A stretch of 64,000 bases of DNA from Caulobacter sp. FWC2 (GCF_002742625.1 NZ_PEBF01000001.1:1-64000); one strand, 5' to 3'. Numbered from the stretch's first letter, positions 46,235-56,274 are shown. Numbers and translations: made by a program. The notes: a model not told the origin generated them from the sequence alone.

Positions 46235-47437
46235 TTAGACCACCCGTGGCGGGTAGCCGCTCTCGCGCAGGGCGTTCATGACGTCCTGGGTGTGCTGGGC
46301 GTCGCGGGTCTCGATGGTGATGTCGAATTCCGCGCCCTTGGCCGGCACGTCGAGGGCCAGGCGGTTGTGGTTGACCTCGATGATATTGGCGCCCATCGCG
46401 CCGATCACGCTGGCCACGGTCGACAGCAGGCCGGGACGGTCGTCGCCGATGATCCGCAGGCTGATCAGCCGCTGGGCGCGGACCAGTTCGCGGGTCAGCA
46501 CCGAGGCGAGCAGGCGGGTGTCGATATTGCCGCCGCACAGGATCAGGCCGCACTTCTTGCCCCGGAAGCGTTCCGGATAGGCCAGCAGGGCCGCCAGCGA
46601 GGCGGCGCCGGCGCCCTCGGCGATGGTCTTCTCGACGTTGCAGTAGAGCGCCACGGCCTGTTCGATATACGGCTCTTCCAGCAGCAGCACGTCGTCGATC
46701 AGCGGGCGGGCGACGCCATAGGTCAGGTCGCCGACCGTCTTGACCGCCACGCCCTCGGCGATCGTCTGGCCGCCGCAGTGGGCGGTGATGCCGCGCATCT
46801 TGGCGGTGAAGGACGGATACATGGCCGGCTCGCAGCCGATGATGTGGATGTCGGACTTCAGCGCCTTGGCCGCCGTCGCCACGCCGCTGATCAGGCCGCC
46901 GCCGCCGATCGGCACGGGCAGCACTTCCAGGTCCGGCGCGTCCTCCAGCATCTCCAGGGCGATGGTGCCCTGGCCGGCCATGATGTCGTAGTCGTCGAAC
47001 GGGTGGACGAAGGTCAGGCCCTGCTCGTCGCGCAGCTTGCGGGCGTGGGCGTTGGCGTCGTCATAGGTCTCGCCCTCGATGATCACCGTCGCGCCGAAGT
47101 CGCGGGTGTGCTGCACCTTCACGAACGGCGTGGTGCGGGGCATCACGATGGTGACCGGCACGCCGAGGCGGGCGCCGTGATAGGCCAGGCCCTGGGCATG
47201 GTTGCCGGCGCTGGCCGCGATGACGCCCTTGGCCTTCTCGGCGTCCGACAGCAGCATCAGCTTGTTGAGCGCGCCACGCTCCTTGTAGGCGGCGGTGAAC
47301 TGCAGGTTCTCGAACTTCACCCAGACCTCTGCGCCGGTGATCTTCGACAGGGTCTTGGAGTGGCGGCACGGCGTGCGCTCGATCTGACCCTTCAGGCGGC
47401 CGGCGGCGGCTTGGATGGCGGCGAGGTCGAGGGTCAT
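46235..47437 (-). CDS. ilvA: Threonine ammonia-lyase (threonine deaminase)
   Basis: The protein has 400 residues. The PLP-dependent fold has the lysine in NLQFTAAYKERGALNKL and the glycine-rich GGGGLISGVATAA phosphate loop; a single C-terminal ACT domain (LISLRIIGDDRPGLLSTVASVIG) follows. It converts threonine to 2-oxobutanoate, the first step to isoleucine; the one-ACT architecture is the short form. Convergent with the FKBP gene. Confidence 0.9.
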   Translation of the reverse strand: MTLDLAAIQAAAGRLKGQIERTPCRHSKTLSKITGAEVWVKFENLQFTAAYKERGALNKLMLLSDAEKAKGVIAASAGNHAQGLAYHGARLGVPVTIVMPRTTPFVKVQHTRDFGATVIIEGETYDDANAHARKLRDEQGLTFVHPFDDYDIMAGQGTIALEMLEDAPDLEVLPVPIGGGGLISGVATAAKALKSDIHIIGCEPAMYPSFTAKMRGITAHCGGQTIAEGVAVKTVGDLTYGVARPLIDDVLLLEEPYIEQAVALYCNVEKTIAEGAGAASLAALLAYPERFRGKKCGLILCGGNIDTRLLASVLTRELVRAQRLISLRIIGDDRPGLLSTVASVIGAMGANIIEVNHNRLALDVPAKGAEFDITIETRDAQHTQDVMNALRESGYPPRVV

Positions 47438-47524
47438 CGGTTCAGCACTCTGTCGCGGCGAAGAACGGGCCGTGGCGGGCGTCTAACACGGCCAAGCCGC
47501 CAAAACACCCCTTGGGGGCGTCTC

Positions 47525-48436
47525 TTAAGGCGCTTCGCCCAGCAGGTTTTCTATCGCCGCCCAGGCTTCCGGCTCGGTCAGCATCGGGGCGTGACCGACG
47601 CCGGGAACCTCGGCATAGGCCATGGTCGGCGCGGCGGCGCGCATGCGCTCGGCGATGGCGGGGTCGATCAGGTCCGAGATTCCGCCGCGCACCAGCAGCA
47701 GGGAACGGTCCTTCGCCAGAGCCCGGAACAGCGGATACATGTCGGGCGGGGCCAGGGCCGCGCCGCCCTCGCTCTGGGATTTGGCCGCCGCTTCCGCCGC
47801 CGCCTTGATCGGCGCGGCGATGTCGGGGTCGTAGGCCAGGACGTAGTCGCCGTCCTTTTCATCAAAAAGGCGACGGGCGAAGACTTCCCAGTCCTCGGCG
47901 GCGTAGGCGGGGAAAGCGGCCTCGTTGATCGCCTTGGCGTAGGCGACGGCGTCGTCCCAGGTCTCGAACCGGCTGGCCATGCCGGTGTAGCCGGCGATGC
48001 GGGCCAAGCCGACGGGCGACAGCTCAGGACCGACATCGTTCAGCACGGCGGCGGCGATGGCCTCCGGCTTCAGCGAGGTCAGCACCATGGTGATCAACCC
48101 GCCCATGCTGGTGCCGACGAACACCGCCTTCTCGATCCCGGCCGCGGCCAGCAGCGACAGGACGTCGGCGGCGTAGGTCCCCGGGTGGTAGTTCATCGGG
48201 TTCGGATCGTGCGCCGACAGGCCCCGGCCGCGCACGTCGACCGCCAGGACCCGGCGGCCGGTGGCGGCGATCCTGGGCGCCAGCGCCTCGAAGTCGCGGG
48301 CGTTGCGGGTCAGGCCGTGGATGCAGATCACCGGCAGCTTCCGGATCTCGCCGCCAGAAACGCCCATTGGAGCGTAGTCCCGTGCGTGCAGCGGCAGGCC
48401 TTCGTGCGAGGTCCAGAAGAAGTCGGTGAAGGTCAT
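47525..48436 (-). CDS. Alpha/beta hydrolase
   Basis: The protein has 303 residues. Catalytic serine is in VGTSMGGLITMV, with the oxyanion segment CIHGLTRNARDFEAL, and the final histidine in VPGVGHAPML. The family covers esterases, lactonases and similar enzymes; substrate unknown. ATG 48436 is preferred as GGAG sits seven bases before it; ATG 48442 is too close to that site. A REP doublet follows upstream of the start. Confidence 0.85.
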   Translation of the reverse strand: MTFTDFFWTSHEGLPLHARDYAPMGVSGGEIRKLPVICIHGLTRNARDFEALAPRIAATGRRVLAVDVRGRGLSAHDPNPMNYHPGTYAADVLSLLAAAGIEKAVFVGTSMGGLITMVLTSLKPEAIAAAVLNDVGPELSPVGLARIAGYTGMASRFETWDDAVAYAKAINEAAFPAYAAEDWEVFARRLFDEKDGDYVLAYDPDIAAPIKAAAEAAAKSQSEGGAALAPPDMYPLFRALAKDRSLLLVRGGISDLIDPAIAERMRAAAPTMAYAEVPGVGHAPMLTEPEAWAAIENLLGEAP

Positions 48437-48451
48437 TTCCATACTCCGATT

Positions 48452-48570
48452 TCCCCGGCGAAGGCCGGGGCCCAGATCGAACCCACCAGACTTGGCGGAT
48501 GCGGTCGAGGCTGATGGCGCGAAAACCCCAAACTCTCAGGATGGATCTAGGCCCCGGCCTTCGCCGGGGA
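48452..48570. repeat. REP doublet (REPIN-like inverted pair)
   Basis: Two 21-bp arms, 48452-48472 and 48550-48570, are exact reverse complements. Each contains its own small hairpin CCCCGGC-GAAG-GCCGGGG. They are 77 bp apart, with no gene between. This inverted REP-pair design is that of REPINs; related CCCCGGC repeats are familiar in Caulobacter intergenic DNA. Confidence 0.75.
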
Positions 48571-48585
48571 GATCGGGTTTTAGGG

Positions 48586-49143
48586 TTAATAGGTGAACGG
48601 CGACTCTACTTCCGCCAGCAGTGGCGCGGCGTTGTCGCGATCGTTGGCGGTGATCTCGGAGGCGGGCACCGGCCAGTCGACGCCGATGACCGGGTCGCTC
48701 CAGCGCACCGCGCCCTCGGCCGCTGGGGCGTAGTAGCCGGTGACCTTGTAGAGCACCTCGCAGGCGTCGGTCAGGGTGACGTAGCCATGGGCGAAGCCCT
48801 TGGGCACCAGCAGTTGCTGACGGTTCTCGGCCGACAGCTCGGCCCCGACCCACTGGCCGTAGGTCGGCGAGCCTTTGCGGATATCCACCGCCACGTCGAA
48901 GATCGACCCGACCACGCAGCGCAGCAGCTTGTCCTGGGCGTGGGGGGGCTTCTGATAGTGCAGGCCGCGCTGGATGCCGCGCGTGGTGGAGCGGACATGG
49001 TTGTCCTGGACGAACGCGGCCCTAAATCCTGCCTCCTCCAGCGCCGACTGGCGGAAGGTCTCGGAAAACCAGCCACGCTCATCGCCATGGCGCGCGGGCG
49101 TGATAAGCAGCACTTCGGGGATCGCCAGTGGCGTGATCTTCAT
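48586..49143 (-). CDS. rfbC: dTDP-4-dehydrorhamnose 3,5-epimerase
   Basis: This cupin enzyme has 185 residues and epimerises C3 and C5 of dTDP-4-keto-6-deoxyglucose. Marks: DERGWFSETFRQSALEEAGFRAAFVQDNHVRS, GIQRGLHYQKPPHAQDKLL, LLVPKGFAHGYVTL. The start MKITPLAIPEVL at 49143 is preferred over a longer frame. It is separated from rfbB/rfbD/rfbA by 4 kb; the GT2 gene is divergent from it, 37 bp away. Confidence 0.93.
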   Translation of the reverse strand: MKITPLAIPEVLLITPARHGDERGWFSETFRQSALEEAGFRAAFVQDNHVRSTTRGIQRGLHYQKPPHAQDKLLRCVVGSIFDVAVDIRKGSPTYGQWVGAELSAENRQQLLVPKGFAHGYVTLTDACEVLYKVTGYYAPAAEGAVRWSDPVIGVDWPVPASEITANDRDNAAPLLAEVESPFTY

Positions 49144-49180
49144 GACGCGTATTTTGCCTTGAGAAACGAACCGGCCACCG

Positions 49181-50221
49181 ATGCCGCCTGAAAACCCGAA
49201 AAACAAGCCAGCGAACGAAAACAAGACCGGCCCGCTCGTAAGCGTGATCATCGTCTCCTACCAGAGCGGCCCGACCCTGGAGCCGTGCCTGGACAGGCTG
49301 GCGGCGCAGACCTTCCGCGACTTCGAGACGATCCTGATCGACAACGCCTCGACCGACGGCGCGCCGCAGGCGGCGGCCAAGGCCCACCCGTGGGTCGATT
49401 TCGTCGAGGCCGGCGCCAATCTGGGCTTCGCGGCCGGCAACAACTTCGCGGTCCGGCGCGCCAAGGGGCGCTGGCTGGTCCTGCTCAATCCCGACGCCTA
49501 TGCCGAGCCCGAGTGGCTGGCCGAATTGATGGCCGGCGCCCTTCGCCACCCGACCGTGAAGAGTTTCGCCTCGCTGCAGCTATCGGCCGATCGCCCGGGC
49601 CTGCTGGATGGGGCGGGCGACAATGTCACCAGCGCGGGCATACCGTTCCGAGGGGGGTATGGCCGCAAGGAACCAACGGTTCTACCCGAGGGCGAGGTGT
49701 TCTCGGCCTGCGGCGCGGCCATGCTGATTGAGCGCGAACTGTTCCTCGCGGTCGGCGGCTTCGACGAGCGCTACTTCTGCTACTGCGAGGACGTCGACCT
49801 GGGATACCGCCTGCGCCTCTACGACTATCCGACCCTGCTGCTGCCCAAGGCCAAGGTCGCCCACGTCGGTTCGGCCAGCACGGGCGTGCGGTCGGACTTC
49901 TCGATCTTCCACGGCTCGCGCAACCGGATCTGGACCTTCGTCAAGAACACGCCCGGCTGGCTGTTCCCGGTCACCCTGCCGCTGCATGTGGCGGTGACGG
50001 CGGGCCTGCTGCTGCTGCACTGGCGTCGCGGCGACGTGGCGCCGGCCATCCGGGGCATCAAGGCGGCGCTGAAGCGCGAGGACCTGGATCAGGTCTTGGC
50101 GGACCGCCGGGCGATCCAGGCCAAGCGCAAGGCCTCGCCCGGCGCGATCCTGCGGGTGATGTCGATCGACCCGGCCGCGTTCATCGGCCGGCGGTTCGTC
50201 ATTCGGAAGTGGCGCGGCTAG
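49181..50221 (+). CDS. Glycosyltransferase family 2 (rhamnosyltransferase-like)
   Basis: This GT-A enzyme has 346 residues. VSVIIVSYQSGPTLEPCLDRL opens the fold, VLLNPDAYAEPEWL carries a DxD-like NPDA motif, and FSACGAAMLIERELFLAVGGFDERYFCYCEDVDLGYRL is the WbbL-like acceptor end, similar to rhamnosyl/galactosyl transferases. A C-terminal hydrophobic segment (VTLPLHVAVTAGLLLL) may attach it to the membrane. Neighbour to rfbC, so dTDP-rhamnose is a likely donor. Confidence 0.87.
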   Translation: MPPENPKNKPANENKTGPLVSVIIVSYQSGPTLEPCLDRLAAQTFRDFETILIDNASTDGAPQAAAKAHPWVDFVEAGANLGFAAGNNFAVRRAKGRWLVLLNPDAYAEPEWLAELMAGALRHPTVKSFASLQLSADRPGLLDGAGDNVTSAGIPFRGGYGRKEPTVLPEGEVFSACGAAMLIERELFLAVGGFDERYFCYCEDVDLGYRLRLYDYPTLLLPKAKVAHVGSASTGVRSDFSIFHGSRNRIWTFVKNTPGWLFPVTLPLHVAVTAGLLLLHWRRGDVAPAIRGIKAALKREDLDQVLADRRAIQAKRKASPGAILRVMSIDPAAFIGRRFVIRKWRG

Positions 50222-51393
50222 ACCGAAAGGTCCTCGATCAGCCGACGCATGAAGGCCGCGCCGCGCTGCATCTGGCTGATCTCGACATATTCGTTGGGCT
50301 GGTGGGCCTGGTCGATCGAGCCGGGGCCGCAGATCACCGTCGAGAAGCCCGCGCCCTGGAACTGTCCCGCCTCGGCGGCATAGGGAACGACCCGGGCCGG
50401 ACCGTTGTCGCCGGCCAGCTTGCGGGCGAAGGCCTCGGCGACGCCGTTCTCTTCCGGGGCGAAGGCCGGGGTCAGGGAGCGGCGCTCGACCTTGACGCCG
50501 CCTTCGGGGGCCTTGGCCTTGATCTCGGCGTCCAGGGCCTGCGCCGCGGCGAAGAAGTCGGCTAGGATCGCCATCGGCTCTAGATTGGCCGGGGTGCGCA
50601 GGTCGAAGACGAACACGCACTCGCGGGCCAGGATGTTGACGGCCGTGCCGCCGTTGACTTGGCCGACGGTCAGGGTCGCGCCCTTCGGAGTGAACAGCGA
50701 GTTCGGGTCGGCCTCGCGCTCCAGCTTTTCGGAGAGCTCGACCAGCTTCGCCATCAGCTTGATCGCCGCCATGTTGGCCGAGACGCCCAGGTGGGTGAGG
50801 CTGGAATGGCCTTCGCGGCCGGTCACGGTGACGATGAAGCTGGCTATGCCCTTGTGGGCGCGGACGGCGACCATGTCGGTGGGCTCGCCGACCACGACCA
50901 GAGCGGGGCGGGGCAGGTCGTTGGCGATGACCTCGATCATGTCCGGCGCGCCCAGGCAGCCGACCTCCTCGTCATAGGAGAAGGCCAGGTGGACGGGTTT
51001 GCTCAGCGTCGCCTGGGCCAGGTCCGGCGCGGCGGCCAGGGCCAGGGCCAGGAAGCCCTTCATGTCGCAGGTTCCCCGGCCGTAGAGCCGCCCCTCGCGC
51101 TCGGTCAGCACCCAGGGATCGCTGGACCACGGCTGGCCGTCGACGGGGACGACGTCGGTATGGCCGGACAGGACGATTCCGCCCTCGACCGCCGGCCCGA
51201 TGCTCGCCAAAAGATTGGACTTGGTCCCGTCGGCGTTCGGAACCCGGCGGGTTGGGATATCCAGGCGGGCCAGGTACTGCTCGACCCACTGGATCAGTTC
51301 CAGGTTCGAGCGGCGCGAGGTGGTGTCGAACGCCACCAGCTTGGCCAGGATGTCGACGGCGCGTTCTGACAAGACTTCGGATGAGGAAACCAT
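50218..51393 (-). CDS. argE: Acetylornithine deacetylase
   Basis: The protein has 391 residues, M20 metallopeptidase family. Zinc ligands appear in VLSGHTDVVPVDGQPW, YGRGTCDMKGFLALAL and YDEEVGCLGAPD; a dimerisation domain lies in the middle. ArgE frees ornithine from N-acetylornithine in arginine synthesis. M20 relatives with similar looks exist. Convergent with the GT2 gene (4-bp overlap). Confidence 0.9.
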   Translation of the reverse strand: MVSSSEVLSERAVDILAKLVAFDTTSRRSNLELIQWVEQYLARLDIPTRRVPNADGTKSNLLASIGPAVEGGIVLSGHTDVVPVDGQPWSSDPWVLTEREGRLYGRGTCDMKGFLALALAAAPDLAQATLSKPVHLAFSYDEEVGCLGAPDMIEVIANDLPRPALVVVGEPTDMVAVRAHKGIASFIVTVTGREGHSSLTHLGVSANMAAIKLMAKLVELSEKLEREADPNSLFTPKGATLTVGQVNGGTAVNILARECVFVFDLRTPANLEPMAILADFFAAAQALDAEIKAKAPEGGVKVERRSLTPAFAPEENGVAEAFARKLAGDNGPARVVPYAAEAGQFQGAGFSTVICGPGSIDQAHQPNEYVEISQMQRGAAFMRRLIEDLSV

Positions 51394-51491
51394 AATAGGA
51401 GCCTAGACCGCTTCCCTCGCGCCGCCCACCCGCGCGCGGCAAGATCGCGGTCCTGGGCGTTGTTGCCCCTAAAGCCCGCAGGAGACGCCCC

Positions 51492-52127
51492 ATGATCGAT
51501 CTCTACACCTGGACCACGCCCAACGGCCGCAAGGCCTCGATCATGCTGGAGGAGGTGGGTCTACCCTACCGGGTCCATCCGGTGAACATCGGCAAGGACG
51601 AGCAGTTCAACCCGAAGTTTCTGGCCATCTCGCCCAACAACAAGATCCCGGCCATCGTCGATCACGACGCGAGCGGTGGCCCGCAGACGGTGTTCGAAAG
51701 CGGCGCGATCCTGGTCTATCTGGCCGAGAAGACCGGCAAGCTGCTGGCGCCGGAAGGTCCGGAACGCTGGGCGGCCCTGGAATGGACCTTCTGGCAGGTG
51801 GGCGGCCTGGGTCCGATGGCCGGCCAATACAACTATTTCGCCCTCCGCGCCGAGGATAAGCTCCCCGCCGCGATCAACCGCTTCGGCGACGAGGTCGTGC
51901 GCCTTCTGGGCGTGATGGATCGGCGGCTCAACGACCACCCCTGGCTCGCCGGCGAGCACTATTCGATCGCCGACATCGCAAGCTATGCCTGGACCAAGGC
52001 CATTCTCGGCGCGCTGGCCAAGGCCGAGCCTGATCGCGAACCTGGCGTTCCCGCCGTGGAAGCCTGGGTGCAGGCGGTGGGCGGTCGCCCGGCCGTCCAG
52101 CGCGGCATGGATGTGCCACAGGTCTAG
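51492..52127 (+). CDS. Glutathione S-transferase, YfcG/YghU-like
   Basis: The protein has 211 residues. Thioredoxin-like start LYTWTTPNGRKASIMLEEVGLPY with the Thr-Pro-Asn active-site signature of nu-class GSTs, then SPNNKIPAIVDHD and ESGAILVYLAEKTGKL glutathione site. C-terminal helices follow. It probably reduces disulfides or peroxides with glutathione. Confidence 0.88.
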   Translation: MIDLYTWTTPNGRKASIMLEEVGLPYRVHPVNIGKDEQFNPKFLAISPNNKIPAIVDHDASGGPQTVFESGAILVYLAEKTGKLLAPEGPERWAALEWTFWQVGGLGPMAGQYNYFALRAEDKLPAAINRFGDEVVRLLGVMDRRLNDHPWLAGEHYSIADIASYAWTKAILGALAKAEPDREPGVPAVEAWVQAVGGRPAVQRGMDVPQV

Positions 52128-52217
52128 GAAAACGCCGGCCGCGCCGGAAAAAACGACCTCACCTGATGCGTTCAGCCGCTTTTCTTCGGCGATGGGGTTC
52201 TCTAGAGGGAGCGGACC

Positions 52218-53075
52218 ATGATCCTGACCCTCTCCTGCCCCGACCAGCGCGGCATCGTCGCCAAGGTGTCCGCCTTCCTCTTCGAGCGCGGCTGCAACAT
52301 CCTCGACGCCCAGCAGTTCGACGACCAGGAGACCGGTCATTTCTTCATGCGCGTGGTGTTCGACGCCGATGGCGCGGCCAAAAATCCAGAGGACCGCGCC
52401 GAGCTGCGCGACGCGTTCGTGGCCGTGGCTGACGCTTTCAAGATGAAGTGGACGTTGCGCGACCGCACCGAGCGCTATCGCGTGCTGCTGCTGGCCAGCA
52501 AGTTCGACCACTGCCTGGCCGACCTCGTCTATCGCTGGCGGATCGGCGAGCTGCCGATGGACATCGCCGGGGTCGTTTCCAACCACCCGGCGCAGACCTA
52601 CGAGCACATCGACCTTTCGGGTCTGCCCTTCCACCACCTGCCCGTGACCAAGGAAACCAAGTTCGAGCAGGAAGCCGAACTCTGGAAGCTGATCCAGGAA
52701 ACCCAGACCGACATCGTGGTGCTGGCCCGCTACATGCAGGTGCTGTCGGACGGCCTGTCGGCCAAGCTGCAGGGCCGCTGCATCAACATTCACCACTCGT
52801 TCCTGCCGGGCTTCAAGGGCGCCAAGCCCTATCACCAGGCCCATGCGCGCGGCGTGAAGCTGATCGGCGCCTCGGCCCACTATGTGACCGGCGACCTCGA
52901 CGAAGGCCCGATCATCGAGCAGGACGTCGAGCGCATCAGCCATCGCGACACCCCGGAAGACCTTGTCCGCAAGGGCCGAGACATCGAGCGCCGGGTTCTC
53001 GCGCGCGCCTTGCGCTATCGCCTGGAGGACCGGGTGCTGCTGAACGGTCGCAAGACGGTGGTGTTCACCGACTAA
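52218..53075 (+). CDS. purU: Formyltetrahydrofolate deformylase
   Basis: The protein has 285 residues. An N-terminal ACT domain ([31 protein letters not shown]) precedes a formyltransferase-like domain with [18 protein letters not shown] and [21 protein letters not shown]. It hydrolyses 10-formyl-THF to formate and THF, balancing one-carbon units. AGGGAGCGG precedes ATG 52218. Confidence 0.95.
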   Translation: MILTLSCPDQRGIVAKVSAFLFERGCNILDAQQFDDQETGHFFMRVVFDADGAAKNPEDRAELRDAFVAVADAFKMKWTLRDRTERYRVLLLASKFDHCLADLVYRWRIGELPMDIAGVVSNHPAQTYEHIDLSGLPFHHLPVTKETKFEQEAELWKLIQETQTDIVVLARYMQVLSDGLSAKLQGRCINIHHSFLPGFKGAKPYHQAHARGVKLIGASAHYVTGDLDEGPIIEQDVERISHRDTPEDLVRKGRDIERRVLARALRYRLEDRVLLNGRKTVVFTD

Positions 53076-53128
53076 GGATCGAATACCCACGTTCTGGGGC
53101 TGGCTGTTGCGCGTACACTAAAAACTGG

Positions 53129-53208
53129 AGTACGGGGCGTGCTCCGTATTTAACATTTGGCGCATGATGGCCGCCGAAACCGGCAGCCACTTTCGGCTAT
53201 CATGCTCT
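53129..53208. repeat. Composite two-hairpin intergenic repeat, copy 2
   Basis: The first hairpin pairs TACGGGGC with GCTCCGTA (53131-53148). An AACATTT linker follows, then CATGAT (53163-53168) paired with ATCATG (53199-53204), enclosing GCCGAAA/TTTCGGC. The layout equals copy 1 at 13153-13258, with outer stem GCATGAT/ATCATGC in place of GCGTGGC/GCCACGC. It lies in the purU-rfbB gap. Confidence 0.7.
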
Positions 53209-53229
53209 AGGGCTCGAGCTTTCCAGCGC

Positions 53230-54297
53230 ATGTCGCAGCAAAATCTTCGCGTGATGGTCACCGGCGGGTCAGGCTTCATCGGCTCGGCTGTGTGCCGTTA
53301 TCTGGCCGGCCAGAACGACGTCGCGATCCTCAACTACGACAAGCTGACCTATGCGGCCTCGCCCGCCAGCCTGGCCATGCTGGACGGCAAGGCCGACTAT
53401 CAGTTCGTGCAGGGCGACGTGGCCGACGCGGCGTCCGTCTCGGCCACGATCAAGGCCTTCCGCCCCAACGTGGTCATGCACCTGGCCGCCGAGAGCCATG
53501 TCGATCGCTCGATCACCGGACCCGGCGACTTCGTCCAGACCAACATCGTCGGCACGTACGTGATGCTGCAGGCGGCCCTGGAGCACTGGCAGGGCCTTGA
53601 GGGCGCCGAGAAGGCCGCCTTCCGCTTCCACCACATCTCGACCGACGAAGTGTTCGGCAGCCTGGGCGTTGATGGCCTGTTCAGCGAAACCACGGCCTAC
53701 GATCCGCGCTCGCCCTATTCGGCCTCCAAGGCCTCGTCCGACCATCTGGCCCGCGCCTGGCATCACACCTACGGCCTGCCGGTGGTGGTCTCGAACTGCT
53801 CGAACAACTACGGACCCTATCATTTCCCCGAGAAGCTGATCCCGCTGGTGACGCTGAACGCCCTGGAGGGCAAGCCGCTGCCGGTTTACGGCAAGGGCGA
53901 CAATGTCCGCGACTGGCTGCACGTCGAGGACCATGCCCGCGCCCTGCATCTGATCGCCACGCGGGGCGTCCCCGGCGAGAGCTACAATGTCGGCGGCCGC
54001 AACGAGCGGACCAACCTTCAGGTGGTCGAGGCGATCTGCGACGTGCTTGACGAACTGCGCCCGATCGCTGGCCAGCGCCGCCGCGACCTGATCACCTTCG
54101 TCACCGACCGCCCGGGCCACGACGCCCGCTACGCGATCGACGCCACCAAGCTGGAGACCGAGCTGGGCTGGCGGGCGCAGGAGACCTTCGAGACCGGCCT
54201 GCGCAAGACCATCCAGTGGTACCTCGACAACGAGGCCTGGTGGGCGCCGCTGCGCGCGCGCTATGCCGGCCAGCGCCTCGGACTGAAGACCGCCTGA
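53230..54297 (+). CDS. rfbB: dTDP-glucose 4,6-dehydratase
   Basis: The protein has 355 residues, an extended [19 protein letters not shown] binds NAD; the catalytic pattern ISTDEVFG and [15 protein letters not shown] (YxxxK) is complete. It makes dTDP-4-keto-6-deoxyglucose. ATG 53230 ([10 protein letters not shown]) is chosen; the longer frame would translate the repeat element. Stop overlaps the rfbD ATG. Confidence 0.95.
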   Translation: MSQQNLRVMVTGGSGFIGSAVCRYLAGQNDVAILNYDKLTYAASPASLAMLDGKADYQFVQGDVADAASVSATIKAFRPNVVMHLAAESHVDRSITGPGDFVQTNIVGTYVMLQAALEHWQGLEGAEKAAFRFHHISTDEVFGSLGVDGLFSETTAYDPRSPYSASKASSDHLARAWHHTYGLPVVVSNCSNNYGPYHFPEKLIPLVTLNALEGKPLPVYGKGDNVRDWLHVEDHARALHLIATRGVPGESYNVGGRNERTNLQVVEAICDVLDELRPIAGQRRRDLITFVTDRPGHDARYAIDATKLETELGWRAQETFETGLRKTIQWYLDNEAWWAPLRARYAGQRLGLKTA

Positions 54298-55157
54298 TGC
54301 GTATCGCCCTCTTCGGCGCCAACGGCCAGCTGGGGTCTGACCTCGCGGCGCTCGCGGCCCAGCGCGGCCTGAACCTGACGCCCGTGACTCGCGCCCAGGT
54401 CGACGCCGCCGATCCGTCGGCCAGCTTCGACGGCCTCGACTTCGACGTCGCCATCAACTGCGTGGCCGTCACCCGCGTCGACGACTGCGAGAAGGACCCG
54501 GCTCCCGCCGTGGCGGTCAACGCCCACTTCGCGGGCCGTCTGGCCAAGGCTTGCGCGTCCAGAGGTGCGCGGCTGGTGCAGGTCTCCACCGACTATGTCT
54601 ATGGCGGCCAGTGTGAGCGCGAGCCCCTCGGCGAAGGCGTCGGCCGGGCGCCGGTCAACGTCTATGGCGCGACCAAGGCCCTGGGCGAGGATCTGGCCCG
54701 GCTGGAGCACGACGACGTCCTCGTCGCCCGCGTCGCCTCGCTGTTCGGCGTGGCCGGGGCCAGCGGCAAGGGCGGCAATTTCGTCGAGACCATGCTGCGC
54801 CTGGCCAAGGAGAAGGGCCGCCTGACCGTCGTCGCCGACCAGGTGATGTCGCCGACCGCCAGCCTCGACGCCGGCGAGGCCATCCTGGACCTGATCGCGG
54901 CCAAGGCCCCGGCGGGCGACTATCACGTGGTCAATTCGGGGACCGCCTCATGGTGCGCGTTCGCGGAAGCGATCATCGCCAAGGCCGGTGTCGCCGCCGA
55001 GGTCGCGCCAATTCCGACTAGCCAATTCCCGACCCCCGCGCGCCGGCCGCCCTATAGCGCGCTGTCGAACGCCAAGCTGGTCGCCGCGATCGGTCGTCCG
55101 ATGCCCGACTGGACGCGGGCCCTGGACCGCTACCTCGCGGCCAAGGGGCATGTTTGA
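54297..55157 (+). CDS. rfbD: dTDP-4-dehydrorhamnose reductase
   Basis: The protein has 286 residues. NAD(P)-binding start IALFGANGQLGSDLAALA, VSTDYVYGG and VYGATKALGEDLA are the RmlD signature. It makes dTDP-L-rhamnose, the last step of the path. ATGA overlap with rfbB shows coupling. Confidence 0.94.
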   Translation: MRIALFGANGQLGSDLAALAAQRGLNLTPVTRAQVDAADPSASFDGLDFDVAINCVAVTRVDDCEKDPAPAVAVNAHFAGRLAKACASRGARLVQVSTDYVYGGQCEREPLGEGVGRAPVNVYGATKALGEDLARLEHDDVLVARVASLFGVAGASGKGGNFVETMLRLAKEKGRLTVVADQVMSPTASLDAGEAILDLIAAKAPAGDYHVVNSGTASWCAFAEAIIAKAGVAAEVAPIPTSQFPTPARRPPYSALSNAKLVAAIGRPMPDWTRALDRYLAAKGHV

Positions 55158-55281
55158 GGCCGGTTCGGTCAAAATTTCTTCGAAATCATCGCGTTGAAAC
55201 CGCAAACCCTGAAACTAGGGGCTCACGCCACGGCGCGTTCCGCTCTAGGTTTCCGCCGTCAGGACTGAAGAAGAAGACGTA

Positions 55282-56166
55282 ATGAAGGGCATTATCCTCG
55301 CGGGCGGATCGGGCACGCGCCTCCATCCCGTGACCATGGCGATCAGCAAGCAGCTGCTGCCCGTCTTCGACAAACCCATGATCTACTATCCGCTGTCGGT
55401 GCTGATGATGGCCGGCGTGCGCGATGTGCTGATCATCTCGACCCCGCGCGACCTGCCGCTGTTCGAGGGGCTGCTGGGTGACGGCGCCAAGTGGGGGATC
55501 AACATCACCTACGCCGAACAGGCCAATCCGAACGGCTTGGCCGAGGCCTATCGCATCGGCGCGGACTTTGTCGGCAATCAGCCGTCCGTGTTGGTGCTGG
55601 GCGACAACCTGTTCTACGGCGCGGGCCTTACCCGCATTCTGGAGGGGGCCAAGGAGCGCTCGAAGACCGGGGCCAGCGTCTTCGCCTATTTCGTCAACGA
55701 TCCGCAGCGCTACGGCGTCGTCGAGTTCGACGCTACGGGCAAGGCCGTCTCGATCGAGGAAAAGCCGGAAAAGCCCCGCTCCAACTGGGCGGTGACCGGT
55801 CTCTATATGTACGATCACCGCGTCGTCGACTTCGCCCGCGACCTGAAGCCGTCGGCGCGCGGCGAGCTGGAGATCACCGACATCAACCGGCTCTATCTGG
55901 AAGCCGGAGACCTGTCGGTCGAACGCATGGGCCGGGGCTTCGCCTGGCTGGACACCGGCACCCACGACAGCCTGCTGGAGGCCTCGGAGTTCGTGCGCAC
56001 GCTGGAGCACCGCCAGGGCCTGAAGATCGGTTGCGTGGAAGAGGTGGCCTATCAGAACGGCTGGATCTCGACCGAGCAGTTGATGGGCCTGGCCCACGAC
56101 CTGGCCAAGTCGCCCTACGGCGCCTACCTGAAGCTGGTCGCCACCCAGGAGCGGGACCTGACCTGA
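55282..56166 (+). CDS. rfbA: Glucose-1-phosphate thymidylyltransferase
   Basis: The protein has 294 residues. Start [31 protein letters not shown], then [15 protein letters not shown] and [16 protein letters not shown] typical of RmlA. First step of dTDP-rhamnose synthesis. GAAGAAGA precedes the ATG. A 124-bp gap before it shows no strong terminator, so rfbBDA may be one transcript. Confidence 0.96.
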   Translation: MKGIILAGGSGTRLHPVTMAISKQLLPVFDKPMIYYPLSVLMMAGVRDVLIISTPRDLPLFEGLLGDGAKWGINITYAEQANPNGLAEAYRIGADFVGNQPSVLVLGDNLFYGAGLTRILEGAKERSKTGASVFAYFVNDPQRYGVVEFDATGKAVSIEEKPEKPRSNWAVTGLYMYDHRVVDFARDLKPSARGELEITDINRLYLEAGDLSVERMGRGFAWLDTGTHDSLLEASEFVRTLEHRQGLKIGCVEEVAYQNGWISTEQLMGLAHDLAKSPYGAYLKLVATQERDLT

Positions 56167-56274
56167 TCAGGGGCCGCGTCTACGACTACGACACGCTGGA
56201 AAAGCGGCCCGACGTCAGCGACAGTCCCCGTCATCATGGCCAACGCTGTCATGAGAAGCGTTCGGGGAGGCCAC

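Noticed and set aside
46292..48514. 740-codon plus-strand frame across ilvA and the hydrolase
   Set aside because: It is antisense to two real genes and its product is low-complexity Gly/Arg/His sequence with no domain.
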